From positions 21,197,045 through 21,261,044 of the forward strand of contig NC_052399.1 in assembly GCF_009389715.1 (NCBI RefSeq): 64,000 nt of DNA. The letters are read 5' to 3'. The stretch is from Phoenix dactylifera. Its lineage: Eukaryota; Streptophyta; Magnoliopsida; Arecales; Arecaceae. Both the position numbers and the translations under genes were made by a program. The notes beneath the pieces are model-generated. The model had not been told where the DNA came from, did not search any database, and saw only the letters and a list, made by a program, of their open reading frames with translations. Below are positions 45,730 to 59,640 of the stretch, in pieces; the stretch's first letter is position 1; the number at the start of each line of letters is the position of its first letter.

Positions 45730-48700
45730 TTAGGACACTTTCAGCAGTTCATGGAATGCTTCTTGTGGTATATCAACAGAACCCACGCGCTTCATGCGTT
45801 TCTTCCCTTCCTTCTGCTTCTCCAAGAGCTTCTTCTTCCGTGTAACATCACCACCATAGCATTTTGCTAGAACATTTTTTCTCATTGCTGAAATACTGCA
45901 AGGAGAAAAAGATGATCTGAAGTGTTTGTAGGAGCGAATAAACGATCCAGTCATTATGAAGCACACAATCATCAAAGAATCAGAACCGAAACAGGAACGA
46001 TTTTAGAAGTACAAAAATAGCATGTATTTCGTCTTGAGACAAGGAGAGAACTTCAAACACCATCTTAGATTATGGATTTCCATGGTTTAAGAAATAGCAT
46101 ATACTTGAGAATGAATATTTAAGTTGGCCAGTCCATGTACAGATCAATTCATGCCACCGTGCAGTCACCTCATCTTAAGGAAAAATATATCATATATGTG
46201 GATTTTTAGTTCTACGTACCCAGAATCCTATGTTTAGGGTTGAAAAGAAATGTTCTACACCACACAAAACAAGCTTAAGTCATCAATATGTGAAGATTAA
46301 GTTCAAATGTTTTAATTATTAGAATTATATTTATTTCCAAATTTTTAGGATGTGTATATATACAAATATGTATATTAACTGACTGACATCAAATTAATAA
46401 TTAATTGGAATACAGTTAAAAAAATTTGGTGGGTAACTCTCATCCTTCCTTCTACTTCCCACATCCCCTTCTTTACCTTCTAAATCACTGTTTTTTCTCC
46501 TTTCTCCATGACACATGCAAATCATGCAGATTTCCTAGTCATCCTTTCAAGGTTGCATCATTAGACTCCAATGCAAAAGAATTTACATTTTACAACCCCA
46601 GACAAGCTCCATCTTTGATGAAAAACTTTAGATTTTACAATCGATGTAGGTTCGAGAAGAGGATTAAACATCACATGGCAACATGTGAGAACTTCAAGAA
46701 GAAATTTTCTACATTGAAAGCATGTTTTGTTCTGTTATTCCTCATATGCAGCAAATATTTCTATACTCTTAAGGTGAGAATAGTTTAAAAGAGGTTTACC
46801 AAAATCCACATATAACAAACAGACAAATTTTTTTCCCTTGCAAATGCGCACACCCCAAAAAGGAAAAAAAAGATAAGTTTTGTCGAATGCTCTTATACAC
46901 AACTCAGTACATGAGAAAGATATGCTGCAGAATTATAATTTCCTGGTGAATCATCTTGAGAAAATTTAATCAAGCAGTTAAGATTTTTAAGAAAGTGATT
47001 GTAGAAATGGATGCAAAACACATCAAAAATCAAGCTACCATCAGCAGCACAAACCAACAAGCGTATTTATTTGTACTAAATATGTATGAAAATACAAGAC
47101 CAAGAAATAGCTCATCATATACTCCAAGATGGAATTGGGATCTGAGAAATCCAAAAGTCAAGCAAATCAGAGGGGTGGAAAGCGATGGACTGCACCATGA
47201 ACCCTACTCAAAGTTGGAAAAATGGCAGAATATCTAGAAGGTCACTGATATTCTGACATGGAAATGAATCATTTATCAGAACAAACATTGGGAAGATGGA
47301 ACAATCAAAGTTCAGAACAGACCCAATTGACTTAAGATGAATGCAAGACAAATTACAGCCTGACCAGGAGATCCTGTTGCAGGGAATGCTTACGTGGAGT
47401 ATAGGAAGTAGGAAAGGAATGGCAATTCCTATGAACGTACAACCCCACAGTTCAACACCATGAGATATCATTGTTCTTCAAGAACCTTTGAGAATAGGCG
47501 GTGAATTTCTATATAAACAACACAAACACAATTGGAACAATACGAAACTTTGATTTAATGGTGGAGACGGATGTTCAACAATGCAAGGAATCAAAATATA
47601 AAATTTTCATTAATAGCCATGAAAAGCTTATGATGTTACTTGGTGAAGTACTTAAAACATGAGAAATACTCTAATTGGTTGGAGATGCTAGTCAAGACTA
47701 CCAGGAGCAAGTATCCAAAATATCCAGCTTCCATTGCTATTCAACATTTAATGATAAAAATCATTGCGCTCAAATTTAGGACACCTTTGGGTGATTGAAG
47801 CATAAAATGATTCTTATTTAACAGTTCAATTGAACGTTATAATTCACAAGATATCTACTCTAATATAATGGGAAAGCCACAGTCCAGCATGTGTGTTAGA
47901 CTCTGTGGCGTCTCTTTGAACACCTTAACAGAGAATCGAGTGCATGCTGGACTTCAAAGCCTACAAAACCACCTCTTAACAGAAAATGGGGAGAAAAGCT
48001 AAGAGAGCCTAGCTGGTGAACGTGCAAAAAAGATGCTGGAGACGTAGTCAATCGTAATTCGACAAACTTTTTGATGGTCAGCAGTGCCCAAATGTTTCGG
48101 ATTATGAGCTGCTTTAGCACCTTGTCCTCAAAGACAAACCAAATGATTAGGGATCAAATAACGCACCAGTATCTCCAATGTGAACAAAGTTGTTCAGCAC
48201 TTATTTTGGGATTAGAATTTATTAAATCTATCTTCACGTGATTTTATCTTAGGCCATAGTACTAAAGAGCGCAAGTTTATAATTTACGGGTAGAGTCCAT
48301 AAAATGGAAGTGATTGGAATCCCATTTTTATGAGAATTAGGGAGAGGGAGGAAGCCTGGCTGAAATCAAGGTGAGGGCAAGATCGAGCCAAGGTCATTAG
48401 AATCCAACACTTGGTGACATTACCAACTCAACCAATTGGCACCCTCATTGGAGTCCTAGATATAATTCACATCTAAGAGGAAAAAAATACAATATTAGAT
48501 TGGTACCAACACTTACCAGTAGGGGTTGGATCAGTATGGTCCAACCCCATATTGACATATGATACACTGTTGTCAGTGACAGTACATTATCATATTGAGC
48601 CTCTGTACCATCCAGTACCTTATTAGATTTTGTACAGTACACCTAGTATCAGGCAACACAAGTAGACACGGAAAACCTTGGTTGAAGGATTTCGTACTTT

Positions 48701-51700
48701 ATACTTTCAACTTGTAGAATTCTTCAAGTCGAATTACTCTAAAAAAAAAATTCATCGAGAGCTACCAATAAAATTGGCGCATTATCACAAGCACAAATAT
48801 CCATAGAGTAGTATGAAATTTCTAAGCTATATCGTCATGTCTTTTTTCCCTTTTCTTTTTTTCTAAGAGGAACTAACATGTCCTAAAAATCTTCTTAAAC
48901 ATAAGCACATGAGTTCACAAAGCTACTATGGCAATTTGTTGGAAACAATTGATAGTTTAATACAAGTTATGTAAGCTGTTTTATAAGTTTCAAGTGAGAT
49001 TGTGGCAGTTACCCCATCACAGGGAATAGGTGTCTCGATCCTTGGTCATGCATGTGTGCTTGCATGCACTGCTGCTCTCTATGTAAAGTGAAAAGCTGGC
49101 AGTAATTATGTGTGAACAATTGCAGGGATGCATCTATTATGAATATATTTATGTGTGCGACATATACCATGCATGAGCCATCCTTCTTATTCTATATGGA
49201 TCAAGAACATGTCATTAATAAAATGCAAAAGAATTGGCAGTAATTATAAACTATTAGGTTGCAACAAGGAGGAAGAGGTTGTGCCAATATCTTACGACTC
49301 CCTTGCGATAATCTTTGAGCCAATCGCAGCTTGTATCGTTATTTCAAACATTTGCCTGCAAAAATTTATGACATATTGAGACATAAACAAAAGAACAGAA
49401 GAAGTCAATAAAGGATGCACTTCCGATTGCACTAAGCACTATTACACCTGTCTATGAACTTCTTTAGTTTTTCCACCAATTCACGTCCAATCCTCTGCGC
49501 TTTCAGATTGTGAACAATGGTTGCCATAGCATCAACAGGCTGGGCATTGAGGAGGATATCAAGTTTGACCAAATCAGATTTTTGATACCTATAACACAAA
49601 TTGAGAATGTTAGTTATGTTTGGAAGACATAAGAACCAAGAGTGATAGATACTAAAAATGGACAATGATGGAGTCAACACCATCCTGGTCTCTATGACAT
49701 ACTGATCCTTCCAGGACAGTCTTTTTTTTTCTAAGTAGGATCCTTCCAGGACAGTCAAACAATGAAATGGTCTAGAATAAAGGGTAAGAGTTCAGGATAG
49801 TGTGTGCAGAGTGCCCGTCACAACCAACTTTTGATGCCATTCAAAAGTTTTTGTTCGTATCCAAGACCACGTCCATCAATTTGATTTTCAAATTATGTCT
49901 AGCATCTTGATGCATAAGTCTTCTTCTCTTATTAGATTCTTTTACAGATTCTTCCTCAAGTAGGAGCATGTACCAGTGCTTCTTATGTGTATCCAGCTGC
50001 TGCTACCTGGTACTGCATTTATTAGAACATTTTCTTTCATAAACAGTCTCAACGCCAGCAGACAATCTGAACCATACTTTCTTCTCCCCGACTCTTTTAC
50101 TTAACATGTGCCCAGAGAGCAGTGTAAATTATCTTACCACATTTGGTATTCTAAGTGGTCTTTATAATAATAATAATCGCATGAAATCTCAGTATCATGC
50201 TGAACAGCCAAGGAAACATACTTCCCTAAAGGAGCATGAAAATAAATTCGCACATATTGTGTGCATAATTCATATATCAGGTTGATTATACAACTTATTC
50301 TTGGTAAAAGATGTTATGCTATCATGCTTTCGTCTTGAAATTAAATTATGAGAAAACACTAAATCCACAAACACAATGTTAACTAAAAAAGCATTGATGT
50401 TAGTAAGCTAGAGTGAATAAATCAGTTTCCCAGGAGAATGATAAAAATACTGGAGCAGCCCCTCCAAAAGGATTGCTACCAACATCTACTTAAATATTCA
50501 CTAACGAAAAAACACAGCCCATCCAAGCAAAATTCATCGTCTTTGTCAGACTGACGCTTGCACCACAGTCAACCTTACTATAAAACATATAATCAGGAAA
50601 TACAAAAATTTTGGACTTGCCAAGTAGGTCAAGAAAATTTTTCAGAGTATAACACTTGTGCACTCGAACTTTTTTATGATAAAAGGTGGTAACATTATTT
50701 ACTTAAGTCACAAATTTGATTAAAATGTAGATACTATCCAAAAAAAGAAAGAAAAACTTTGCTCATCAAACACCAGCATAAACTGTATGATGATTAGAAT
50801 ATTGATAAGGTTGATAATACTCTTCCCACATGTTGGTTGAACACAAAAGAAAGTTGAAACTTACTCAGAATCTTCATAATCAAATGTGGCATATCCGGAT
50901 GTTATACTTTTCAATTCATTGTAGAAATCCACAATGATTTCCCTCAGTGGTAACCGATATTTCATAAGCACACGCTGGCTGCACAGAAGAATCCAGCATC
51001 AACTGGTAGTCGCCAATTAGTTTACCAAATGCAAAACTGTTTGTCTTCCAAAAAGACTTACTTGTCAATAAATGAATATTCTAGCTGCTCTCCTCTCCTT
51101 TCTGAACAAAGTGTTATAACAGGTCCAACATACCTGAATATCAATAAAATGAATAGATGACACATCAATACTTTACAAATTAAATCAACTAATATCATGT
51201 CAGATGAATACTTGCAAAAGAACCAAAATAAGGAAACAGCGCTTACTCACTAGGAATAATAATGGTTGCAATAACAGATGGTTCCCAACATGCAGTTACA
51301 CGCTTCCCAGGATTTGAAGCCAGTGAAGCAGGATTTTGAACTTGTATCTTACTAAACAAGCAAAGAAGCTTTAGCTGCGATGACCATTTTAATAGCATGT
51401 GAACTGATAACACGAGTAGTCGAGTACCATACCTTCCATCTGAATACTCAAAAATATATGGCACAGTTGGTATGGTAGATATGATTCGAGCTCCATACTC
51501 CTACAAAGCACATGTAAACAAAGATAATTTCAGAAACATTTCAAGGGAAGGACTAATATATGGTGAAGAAATAGAATGCATACTGTTTTTATTTTTTTAG
51601 TGTACGAAAATACAAAATATTATTAGAGAAACAGAAAATTAAGGCATGAATCAATGGACAATATTGAGAGCAAGCCAAATGTCTTTTATTGACAGAATAC

Positions 51701-54700
51701 TGTTGTTGCATGGGCATCTTAACAATCATTTGGTATTTGACTTGCGGAACACTATAATCATATCTGAAAGTGACCTATCCAACAGGGGAAAGAAAAACCA
51801 AGAATTATGTTGACATCTAGGTTGAAAAGATATGGGTTGCTTCCTTTTTAAAAACAAACAAACATATTGGAGATTAATTTCTGCCTGTAACGGAAAAGGA
51901 AAAAGAAAATCATATCATGCCTGATATTAGGCTAAATACTTAGGAAATTCTTCGTAACAAAGATGGCATGTTTCTAGATCTGTCATTCATAAGCTGCATG
52001 AAGCACAGAAAGTGCTTATATTAATTCATTGCAATATCATGAACTCTATCACCACTACCTGAACTTGAAGTTATCAATAGCTTGGACCAACAAAAACAAA
52101 AATGTAATTTCTGCTATATTTCTGAAACGCAGCATAACAAGAATGTTAATAGCAGAAGAGTATATACTTGCTCAAGCCGCTGATGAAAGACATCCATGTG
52201 AAGTAAACCTAAGAAGCCACACCTGTCCGAAGCACATCATATGCATATAAAAAAACAAGGATAGGTGCTGAATCTAGTAAAAAGGAACTGACAATATCTC
52301 TTTAACTCACAAAACTGATGGAGAACAATACAGAATAGGCTAAAATTTCTCCTCAAATGAATATACCTGAATCCCATGCCAAGAGCAGTGCTAGACTCTT
52401 TGGCAGCAGATACACTAGCATCATTGCATGTCAATCTCTCTATTGCATGGTTAAGAGCATCAAAATCAGATCCATCAGCTGGATAAAGACCAGAGAATAC
52501 CATATGCTTTGCAGGCTTGAAACCTGCAAGACCAGATAGTTTATAAAGCCAAAAATATAAAAGAATATCTGAATAGAAGAAATCAAGCAACAAATAGTTA
52601 AAAAAAACACTACCTAAATTGACTAGTAGTTACTGGCAAGAATCTGTTTATGGGTATTATTCAACAAACAAAGAAATGAAAATGAAGTCTATAAATGGGT
52701 CTATGTCGAGAAGATTAACCTGGAAGAGGTACCACAACGCTCTTGGAATGGTAAAGTGTATCACCAACACGTGCTTCTTTTGTTGTACGCATGCCACTAA
52801 CAACATAACCAACTTGTCCAGTAAAAAGTACTCCAGTTGGAGTAAGTTCAGGATGCATTATTCCAACATCTAAGACTTCATAATTCTGGCCAGTTGCTAC
52901 AGATGCAATCTTATCCCCCTTGCGGAGAGCACCATCAACAACAGCAACATGGCAGATTACTCCTTTATACTCATCGTAGTAAGAATCTAACAAAAGCATC
53001 CGCAAAGGTGAATCACATTTCCCAGGAGGAGAAGGTAGGCGCTCTATAACAGCAGGCAGGATTTGCTCAAGCCCTTGGCCAGTTTTGGCAGAAGTTAAAA
53101 GAGCATCATTTGGATCAAGATCAAACAATGATTTCAATTGAGTTTTAACACGATCAGGATCAGCAGTGGGTTGGTCAATTTTGTTTATGACAGGAATAAT
53201 ACTCAGGTTACATTCAAATGCAAGATAAAAGTTAGCAACTGTCTGTGCTTGAACACCTTGGGCAGCATCAACTACTAAAAGGGCACCCTGGCAAGCTGCA
53301 AGAGATCTTGATACCTCATAGCTGAAATCCACATGACCAGGAGTGTCGATCAGATTCAGTAGAAAATTTGGTGGATCTTGAATATCGGAGGCATCAGGGA
53401 AACCAAATTTATGCTTGTGGAACATAGTTGCTGTCTGCGCTTTAACTGTAATACCCCTCTCTCTTTCTACCTGTAAATATAAGTCATTCACAACATTTAC
53501 AGGGGGGAGGGGGGGTAGTTGAAAAGAGATTACTAATTTAGAAATGGCAAAATGAGAAAGATGAAAACAATTATTTCATGTCAGGTTGATGAACCAATTT
53601 CAGATTCTTTATTTGACTTCCTTTGTCCCTTTCAGCACTGAGGCTTTTGGTATGGTCTTGTTGAGGGTTGTTAAGTTATATGTGCCCGCTGTCTTGTTTA
53701 TCATTATTTATTACGAAGAGATGATGCCATGTGTGATCTTAGCACTAAATCCAATATAATTCAGATTACATGGTTCTTGAGCCGCTTTCTTCGTTATCAC
53801 ACCATAATGGTGCTTTTTATAATTAAGGGCACAATTATATAAAAGATCACATATACCAAGCCCCTTGACGTGATTCTCTGTAATGCAAAGCACCATGGAT
53901 GCTTACTGAATCTTCATAGTGTTTCAAGGACTTGAGTATAAGTATCGAATGCAGGTGCATGTCAGAGTAATATCTTGGTAATTTCTAAGATTTTGTTCTT
54001 GTGGACATTGTGTGACACTGATACGCATTTATGAGTATCTAGTATGGTTACTTTGTGTTAAGCTGAAGGGTCTGATGGCATGGATGGCAAATACATAAAT
54101 GGCAAATAAAAGCACAAACTCTATTTTTCCTTCAAGTGGAGTCATAGAGATGCAGGATAAATCTCAATGTACATAGTTGGTTATTTTTTCTACCTAAAGG
54201 TAGCATAGTGTGTTTTCTCGAAGGGTTTCTAATGGAGAAAATTGGCACCATCAGAAGCAGTTATTTGCTCCATCAGCTTGGCAAGAATATTCAATTCCCC
54301 AGCCTGTCCAATGAGAAGCCAAATAACACCTACCGAGATGGAAATTTAAAAATCTGTTTCCATTTTGTAACAATGTTCTTAGATATCCACCCTTCTTTCA
54401 GCAAATGCCTTCCCTCCAAGCTCAAAAATACCCATGTAGACGCATCAAAAGAATAAAAACACCCAACCACACATGAATCTTGAGGATTTAAGAAGCCCTA
54501 AACAAATACTCACCATCAAAACATCCTAAACTGAAATAAAGAAAACACAAGAACATAGCTTGTTAACTATTTTGTCCAAACCTGTAACTTGTCGAGGTAC
54601 TGAGGTTGGCCGTGGCCTCTCTTGATGGTCCCCGTCAGCTCCAGGAGACGATCGGCAAGCGTTGATTTCCCGTGATCAACGTGGGCGATGATGGAGAAGT

Positions 54701-54896
54701 TCCGTATCCTTTCCGGCGGATATTGGCTCAAATCTACGCCACTTTCTCTGCTATTCTGACGAGATTGGGAGCAGAACGAGCGATCAACGCATCCGAACGG
54801 GATTCCCCTAAATGTAGATGAAATAGGACTCGTAGTAAATAGAAGAGGCCGGAGTTTCGACCTCGCCGCCCTCGATGCACGATCCAGAGCGCCCAT
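45730..54896 (-). CDS. GUF1: Translation factor GUF1 (LepA/EF4), mitochondrial type
   Basis: Eleven exons: 54896-54582, 53470-52720, 52523-52367, 52222-52168, 51500-51433, 51351-51247, 51133-51062, 50978-50865, 49588-49448, 49355-49296 and 45895-45730. All junctions are GT/AG and phase-consistent, giving 667 residues (about 660 is usual for plant GUF1). The first 50 residues are Arg/Ser-rich without early acids after position 5, as in a mitochondrial presequence. GTPase motifs: G1 AHVDHGKS (71-78), G2 RGIT (109-112), G3 DTPGH (147-151), G4 NKID (201-204) and G5 SAK (232-234). Next come domain II, the EF-G-like domains ([19 protein letters not shown], then [14 protein letters not shown]), the FDYEDSE strand and the LepA-specific C-terminus [20 protein letters not shown] ending [10 protein letters not shown]. 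The LepA family acts on ribosomes in elongation or initiation quality control, chiefly in organelles. The targeting call is inference. Confidence 0.95.
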
Positions 54897-55276
54897 TGAA
54901 GCTCTTTCTTCTCGTTTATTCGGTTCCCTTCGACGCTATCGCAGGGATCGAAGGAGGAAGAGAGCTAGGGTTTTGGGAGGGTTTCGCATCGGAGAAGGCG
55001 GAGGGTTTCGGGGGGCCGGACGGAAGAAATAAGAAAGGCGAGAAGACGGAAGAGCTCGCGAAAGGGTTTTGGTTCGAAGCACGACTCATGGACTAAGATG
55101 TGAAAATATATCTTGATAGGGACTTAAGTGACATAGTTCTCGCGTTAACTTTGTACAGGTCCCGGCAGGCCGAGTGCAGGGACTGGCTAGAAGATAAAAC
55201 TTTCGTTTTTACAAGCTCTGCCCCAAGTGATACAAATTTTATGGTAACTCCCATGCGTAAGGTTTACGCAGTCCTC
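54897..55276. other. GUF1 upstream region
   Basis: The first 190 bp upstream of the GUF1 ATG are GC-rich and probably hold its leader and promoter (minus strand). A GTACAGGTCCCGGCAGGCCG-like block at 55154-55190 has a diverged echo at about 56972-57010 on the far side of the MITE. Confidence 0.45.
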
Positions 55277-56841
55277 CCTGTTTGGGGGAGCTTTTGGAGG
55301 GCCAGAAAGCGCTTTCTGTCTCTCCAAAAGTACTTTTAGATGAAAAACTGTATTTGGTAAATTTTTCAAAAAGCTGTTTCAGCTTTTGCGGAAAGCTGAA
55401 AACAGCTTTTGGGAGGAAGTTGCAATTTGGAGCTTTTGAGAGGAAGCTGTTTCAGCTTTTTCGAAAAGCTGTATTTTTGACAAAAATGCCCATATTAAAA
55501 TAACATAATTACATAGTTTGTCCCTTTATAAACCTAAAAATCTGCTGGAGCTAAGAACCCTAGCCGTCAGACTCCCTTCTGTAAGAAAAGGTATTTTTCT
55601 TTTCAATTTTTGTATGCATCTCTTGAACCACATTTTAGAAGAAAATTTTTTTAATCCTTTTCCATACCTTCCAAAATCAATTTATTGTTTTTTTTTATCA
55701 TCAACCTCGCGGCCCACGCTGAGGTCCTCCTCGAGCGTGGACCACGAAGAAGAGCCCCTGGACCGCGAAAAATTATTTTATGGGAAATTATGAAAAATTA
55801 TTATGGGAAATTATTTTATACTAATAATTATAATATTTTATACCTTTATGTTTGTATTATACTATAAATATAATATCATATTATATTATATCATAATACA
55901 TTAATATGTTATGTTAAATAATTTAATATTATGTTATATTATGAAAAATTAATTTATACTAATAATTATAATATTTTATACCTCTATTTTTGTATTATAC
56001 TATAAATATAATATCATATTATATTATATCATAATACATTAATATGTTATGTTAAATAATTTAATATTATGTTATATTATGGAAAATTAATTTATACTAA
56101 TAATTATAATATTTTATACCTTTATTATTGTATTATACTATAAATATTATATTATATTACATTACATTATAATACATTAATATGTTATTTTAAATAATTT
56201 AATATTATGTTATATTATGGAAAATTAATTTATAATAATAATTATAATATTTTATACCTTTATTATTGTATTATACTATAAATATTGTATTATATTACAT
56301 TACATTATAATACATTAATATGTTATTTTAAATAATTTAATATTATGTTATATTATGAGAAATTAATTTATACTAATAATTATAATATTTTATACTTTTA
56401 TTATTGTATTATACTATAAATATAATATATATTACATTATATCATAATACATTAATATGTTATATTAAATAATTTAATATTATGTCATATTACCAAATAT
56501 TAATTTACTCTAATAATTATATTACTATTATGCTATATTAATATAATATTATTATATATTACAATAATATTATACTATATCGTATATTTATGTATTAATT
56601 TATGTTATGTTTTATTATGTTCTGTTGTATAATACTATGCAATGTCCTTTATGGTAATTTTGTCATACAAAAGTACTTTCTCAGTTTGTTTACCAAACAC
56701 AAAATAAAGTACCACAGCACTTTACGAATGTAGTTACCAAACAGCAAACAGCTTTTTATAACAGCTCTACTTTAGACAGCTCTACTTCCAACAGCTCTAT
56801 TTCCAACAGCTCTACTGCCAACAGCTCTCCCAAACAGGGCC
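55277..56841. mobile_element. Large MITE-like element with CCTGTTTGGG ends and internal minisatellite
   Basis: The left end CCTGTTTGGGGGAGCTTTTGG is matched by a right end whose reverse complement is GGCCCTGTTTGGGAGAGCTG. Both arms carry several AGCTTTT/AACAGCT words that would pair. The centre is an AT-rich minisatellite (55833-56522). No transposase is seen. Target duplications are not resolved; the ends resemble PIF/Harbinger or hAT MITEs of monocots, but I leave the superfamily open. Confidence 0.65.
55833..56522. repeat. 138-bp minisatellite, five copies
   Basis: Unit starts at 55833, 55971, 56109, 56247 and 56385 are spaced exactly 138 bp apart. Each contains ATATTTTATACCT(T/C)TAT, TATTATACTATAAATAT, ACATTAATATGTTAT and AAATAATTTAATATTATGT. 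The perfect spacing with few indels implies a recent expansion. It lies wholly inside the MITE. Confidence 0.93.
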
Positions 56842-57129
56842 TTAATATTATCGCCTTTCATAGAGACCTTTATATAATATTTCGCATAAGCCAATATTTT
56901 GCATGTAACTCCATAGTTGACTCAAAAATCGTGTACAATTCAGGTGCTGCAACTCTAGATACGTGCCGAGTTTGTACCGGTCTCGGCAAGTTGAGTGCCG
57001 GAATTAGCTCAGCCATGAAAGAGTCATTCCATGTTTATCTCTGAAGACACCTTTGGTTTGTCGAATTTTTTTTTTTTTTACTAGGATATTTTTTCTTATA
57101 GAAATATAATACCTGAAAAAATAATTTTA

Positions 57130-57477
57130 GCGTATTTGATTGATCATATAAAAATGGCACATTATAAGTAGCTTACGTTTAGTTGAACATCTACTTTTTT
57201 ATAAAAGTTGTGTAAAATATCTATTATATCTCTAATAAAGAAAAAACTTTATCCATAGATTTTGATAAACTTCATGGTATTTTTGAAAAAAAATAATTTT
57301 TAATCCGTGGAAAAGTAGCTTTCTTATACCACTCATGAATTTTTTTAAAATCTTATTTTCATGAGAATGCTACTTTTCTATTGCTCTTCTTTAAAAACTC
57401 CAACCAAACGAACGACATTTCTTTATTTTTTTGTTGACCATACTTTTTTTCTTCTTTTTCTGCAAACCAAACGAGCC
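57130..57477. mobile_element. MITE, same family as 10032-10380
   Basis: The left end is GCGTATTTGATTGATCAT and the right end AACCAAACGAGCC. It shares internal order with the 10032 copy, including TTATCCATAGATTTT, ATTTTT-GAAA and AAAAGTAG. AT-rich and non-coding. Confidence 0.6.
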
Positions 57478-58142
57478 ATAATTTAACGCAGAAAATACTC
57501 TTCTCAGATTAGTAGCGATCCCAGCAGATTGAGTGGTGGAAGTGGTTCAAACTTACAAAAATGAACATATTCTACTGGCCTTAGCATACTGGGTGCAGTG
57601 ATTTGCTCAGACTCTGTATATATATATATATCCCCTCCTCATTTGACTCAAAAATTATAAACAAATCACCTGCAATGAATTAAATAGTCATGCTAACAGC
57701 TCGAATTTTGAGACTGGTTTAGACTTAGAATGAACTTATTTCATGCATATACTTATTGAGCACACAAATTTACATATAAGCTTTGTATTAGACTTAAATT
57801 GTTCTACGCATTTGGAATTCCAAAACTGGTATCGACTCCATGTAAGCATAATTTTATCACTCTATACTAATCTCCACCACCTAGGCATTTACCAATATTC
57901 CCTCCCACCTCTTCTTTGTTTGATCATGGCTCATGATGAGCCAACTAGCCATTAGTGAAAAAGTGGTTATCACTTTTCTGAAATCATCTTTTCTGAAATG
58001 CTGTAGATCTTCTTGAGCATGCAGAGAGTTAGAAATATCTTTGAACTTTCCAACTATATCTAAAATTTGCAATCTATTACTTTCTCAAAAGTTCGTACAT
58101 GATTAGATGAAGTTGTAGTCCTTTTCCTCTATAATTTTATTG

Positions 58143-59640
58143 CTTTATTATAACGGTCATGACTAGTTCATTGCTATAATCTTAGCTCTTTATGAGTTAT
58201 TTCTCAAAATCTATTAAAATTGTCCTTTTTTTTTGTTTTTCTTTTATCATGCACTAGTATAATCCACATGCGATGCATGTTGTCAAACTAATAATCTATC
58301 TTATATCATGAAATATACGAATTAATTATAAAAAGCTATGAAAACAAACAAAAAAGATGTTGAACAGATTGCATGAGATTGCACTTTGAAAAAAAAAAAT
58401 CTAAAAAAATAATGCATAACTATAAGTTCACAAACAAAACCAAAATTATTTCTAGATTACCGAAACATCAAAGAAAGGATGAACTAAACTCGCTTATGAG
58501 TTTTTTATTTTTTTTAAATAAGGGAGCATCGGTCTCTAAAATTTTAAAATTATTGCACTAGAATAAAGGTAGGACTTTGCTCCAAATTTGTATAGAATGA
58601 TTAAAAAATTTAACTTGTAACTAGCCAACATCTTCTATTTGTCATGAGTTTATACAAAATATAAGTTTCTTATTTTTAAAATCTTAAAATTAATGGTTTT
58701 TTATTTTTTTCCCAAAAATAGTGAAATGATTTTTTTATTGCTGAAATAGATGTCTCAGATTTATATAGTTTGAGGATACATTATTATGTCATAAAACAAA
58801 TAATGCCGAAAAAGATAAGGTGTAGTAGCACAGTTTGTCAATAAGATTTTGCCACAATGATCCACAACATAGAATAGTATCCGGTCCGCTGTGTTGTTCA
58901 CCTCCATCAATTATTGAGAAATAAGCTAAGACCATTATACTGTCTTATTGTATTGGTAATGACTAGTCCATTGCTATAATCTCATTTCTTTATAAGTTAT
59001 TTCTCAAAATCTATTAATTTTTTTTACCATGCTAGTAGAATCCACCTGCAATGCATGTTGTCAATCTAATAATCCATATTATAGTATGAACTATCCAAAT
59101 TAAATATAAGTAGTTATGAAACAAATAAAAAATATGTCGAACAAATTACACGAGATTGCAATTCAAAAAAAAATAATCCAAAAAAAAATAAAACATAACT
59201 ATAAGTTCACAAACAAACCCAAAATATTTCTAGATAATATCAAAGAAAAGGTAGACTAAACTTACTCATGAGTTTTTTTTTAATTTATTTTTTAAAAATA
59301 AGAGAGTAGCCAATCCCTAAAATCTAGAAATTATCACACCAAAATGAAGGTAAGACTTGATTCCAAATTTGTATAGAATGATTAAAAAAATAAGCTCGTA
59401 GGCTAGCCAGGACCTTCTATTTGTTTCAAGTTTATATAAATCAAAAGCTTTTTTATTTTTAAAAATATTAAAAAAAAATTTCTTGTTTTTTAAAAATAAT
59501 AAAAATAGATGATTTAGGTCTATTTAGTTCGAGTGCAACCAATCATATCAAAAAAACAAACAATGCCAAAAAATGTAAGATGCAATAGTATTATCTATCG
59601 ATAAGGTTCTATCAAAATGATCCACAACATAGGACGTCAT
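58143..59640. repeat. About 800-bp diverged tandem duplication
   Basis: Two head-to-tail copies, about 58143-58890 and 58943-59640. Shared blocks include ATGACTAGT, CATTGCTATAATCT, TTTCTCAAAATCTATTAA, GCATGTTGTCAA and TATAAGTTCACAAACAAA. There are many indels and substitutions, so it is older than the PABP intron duplication. No coding content. Confidence 0.82.
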
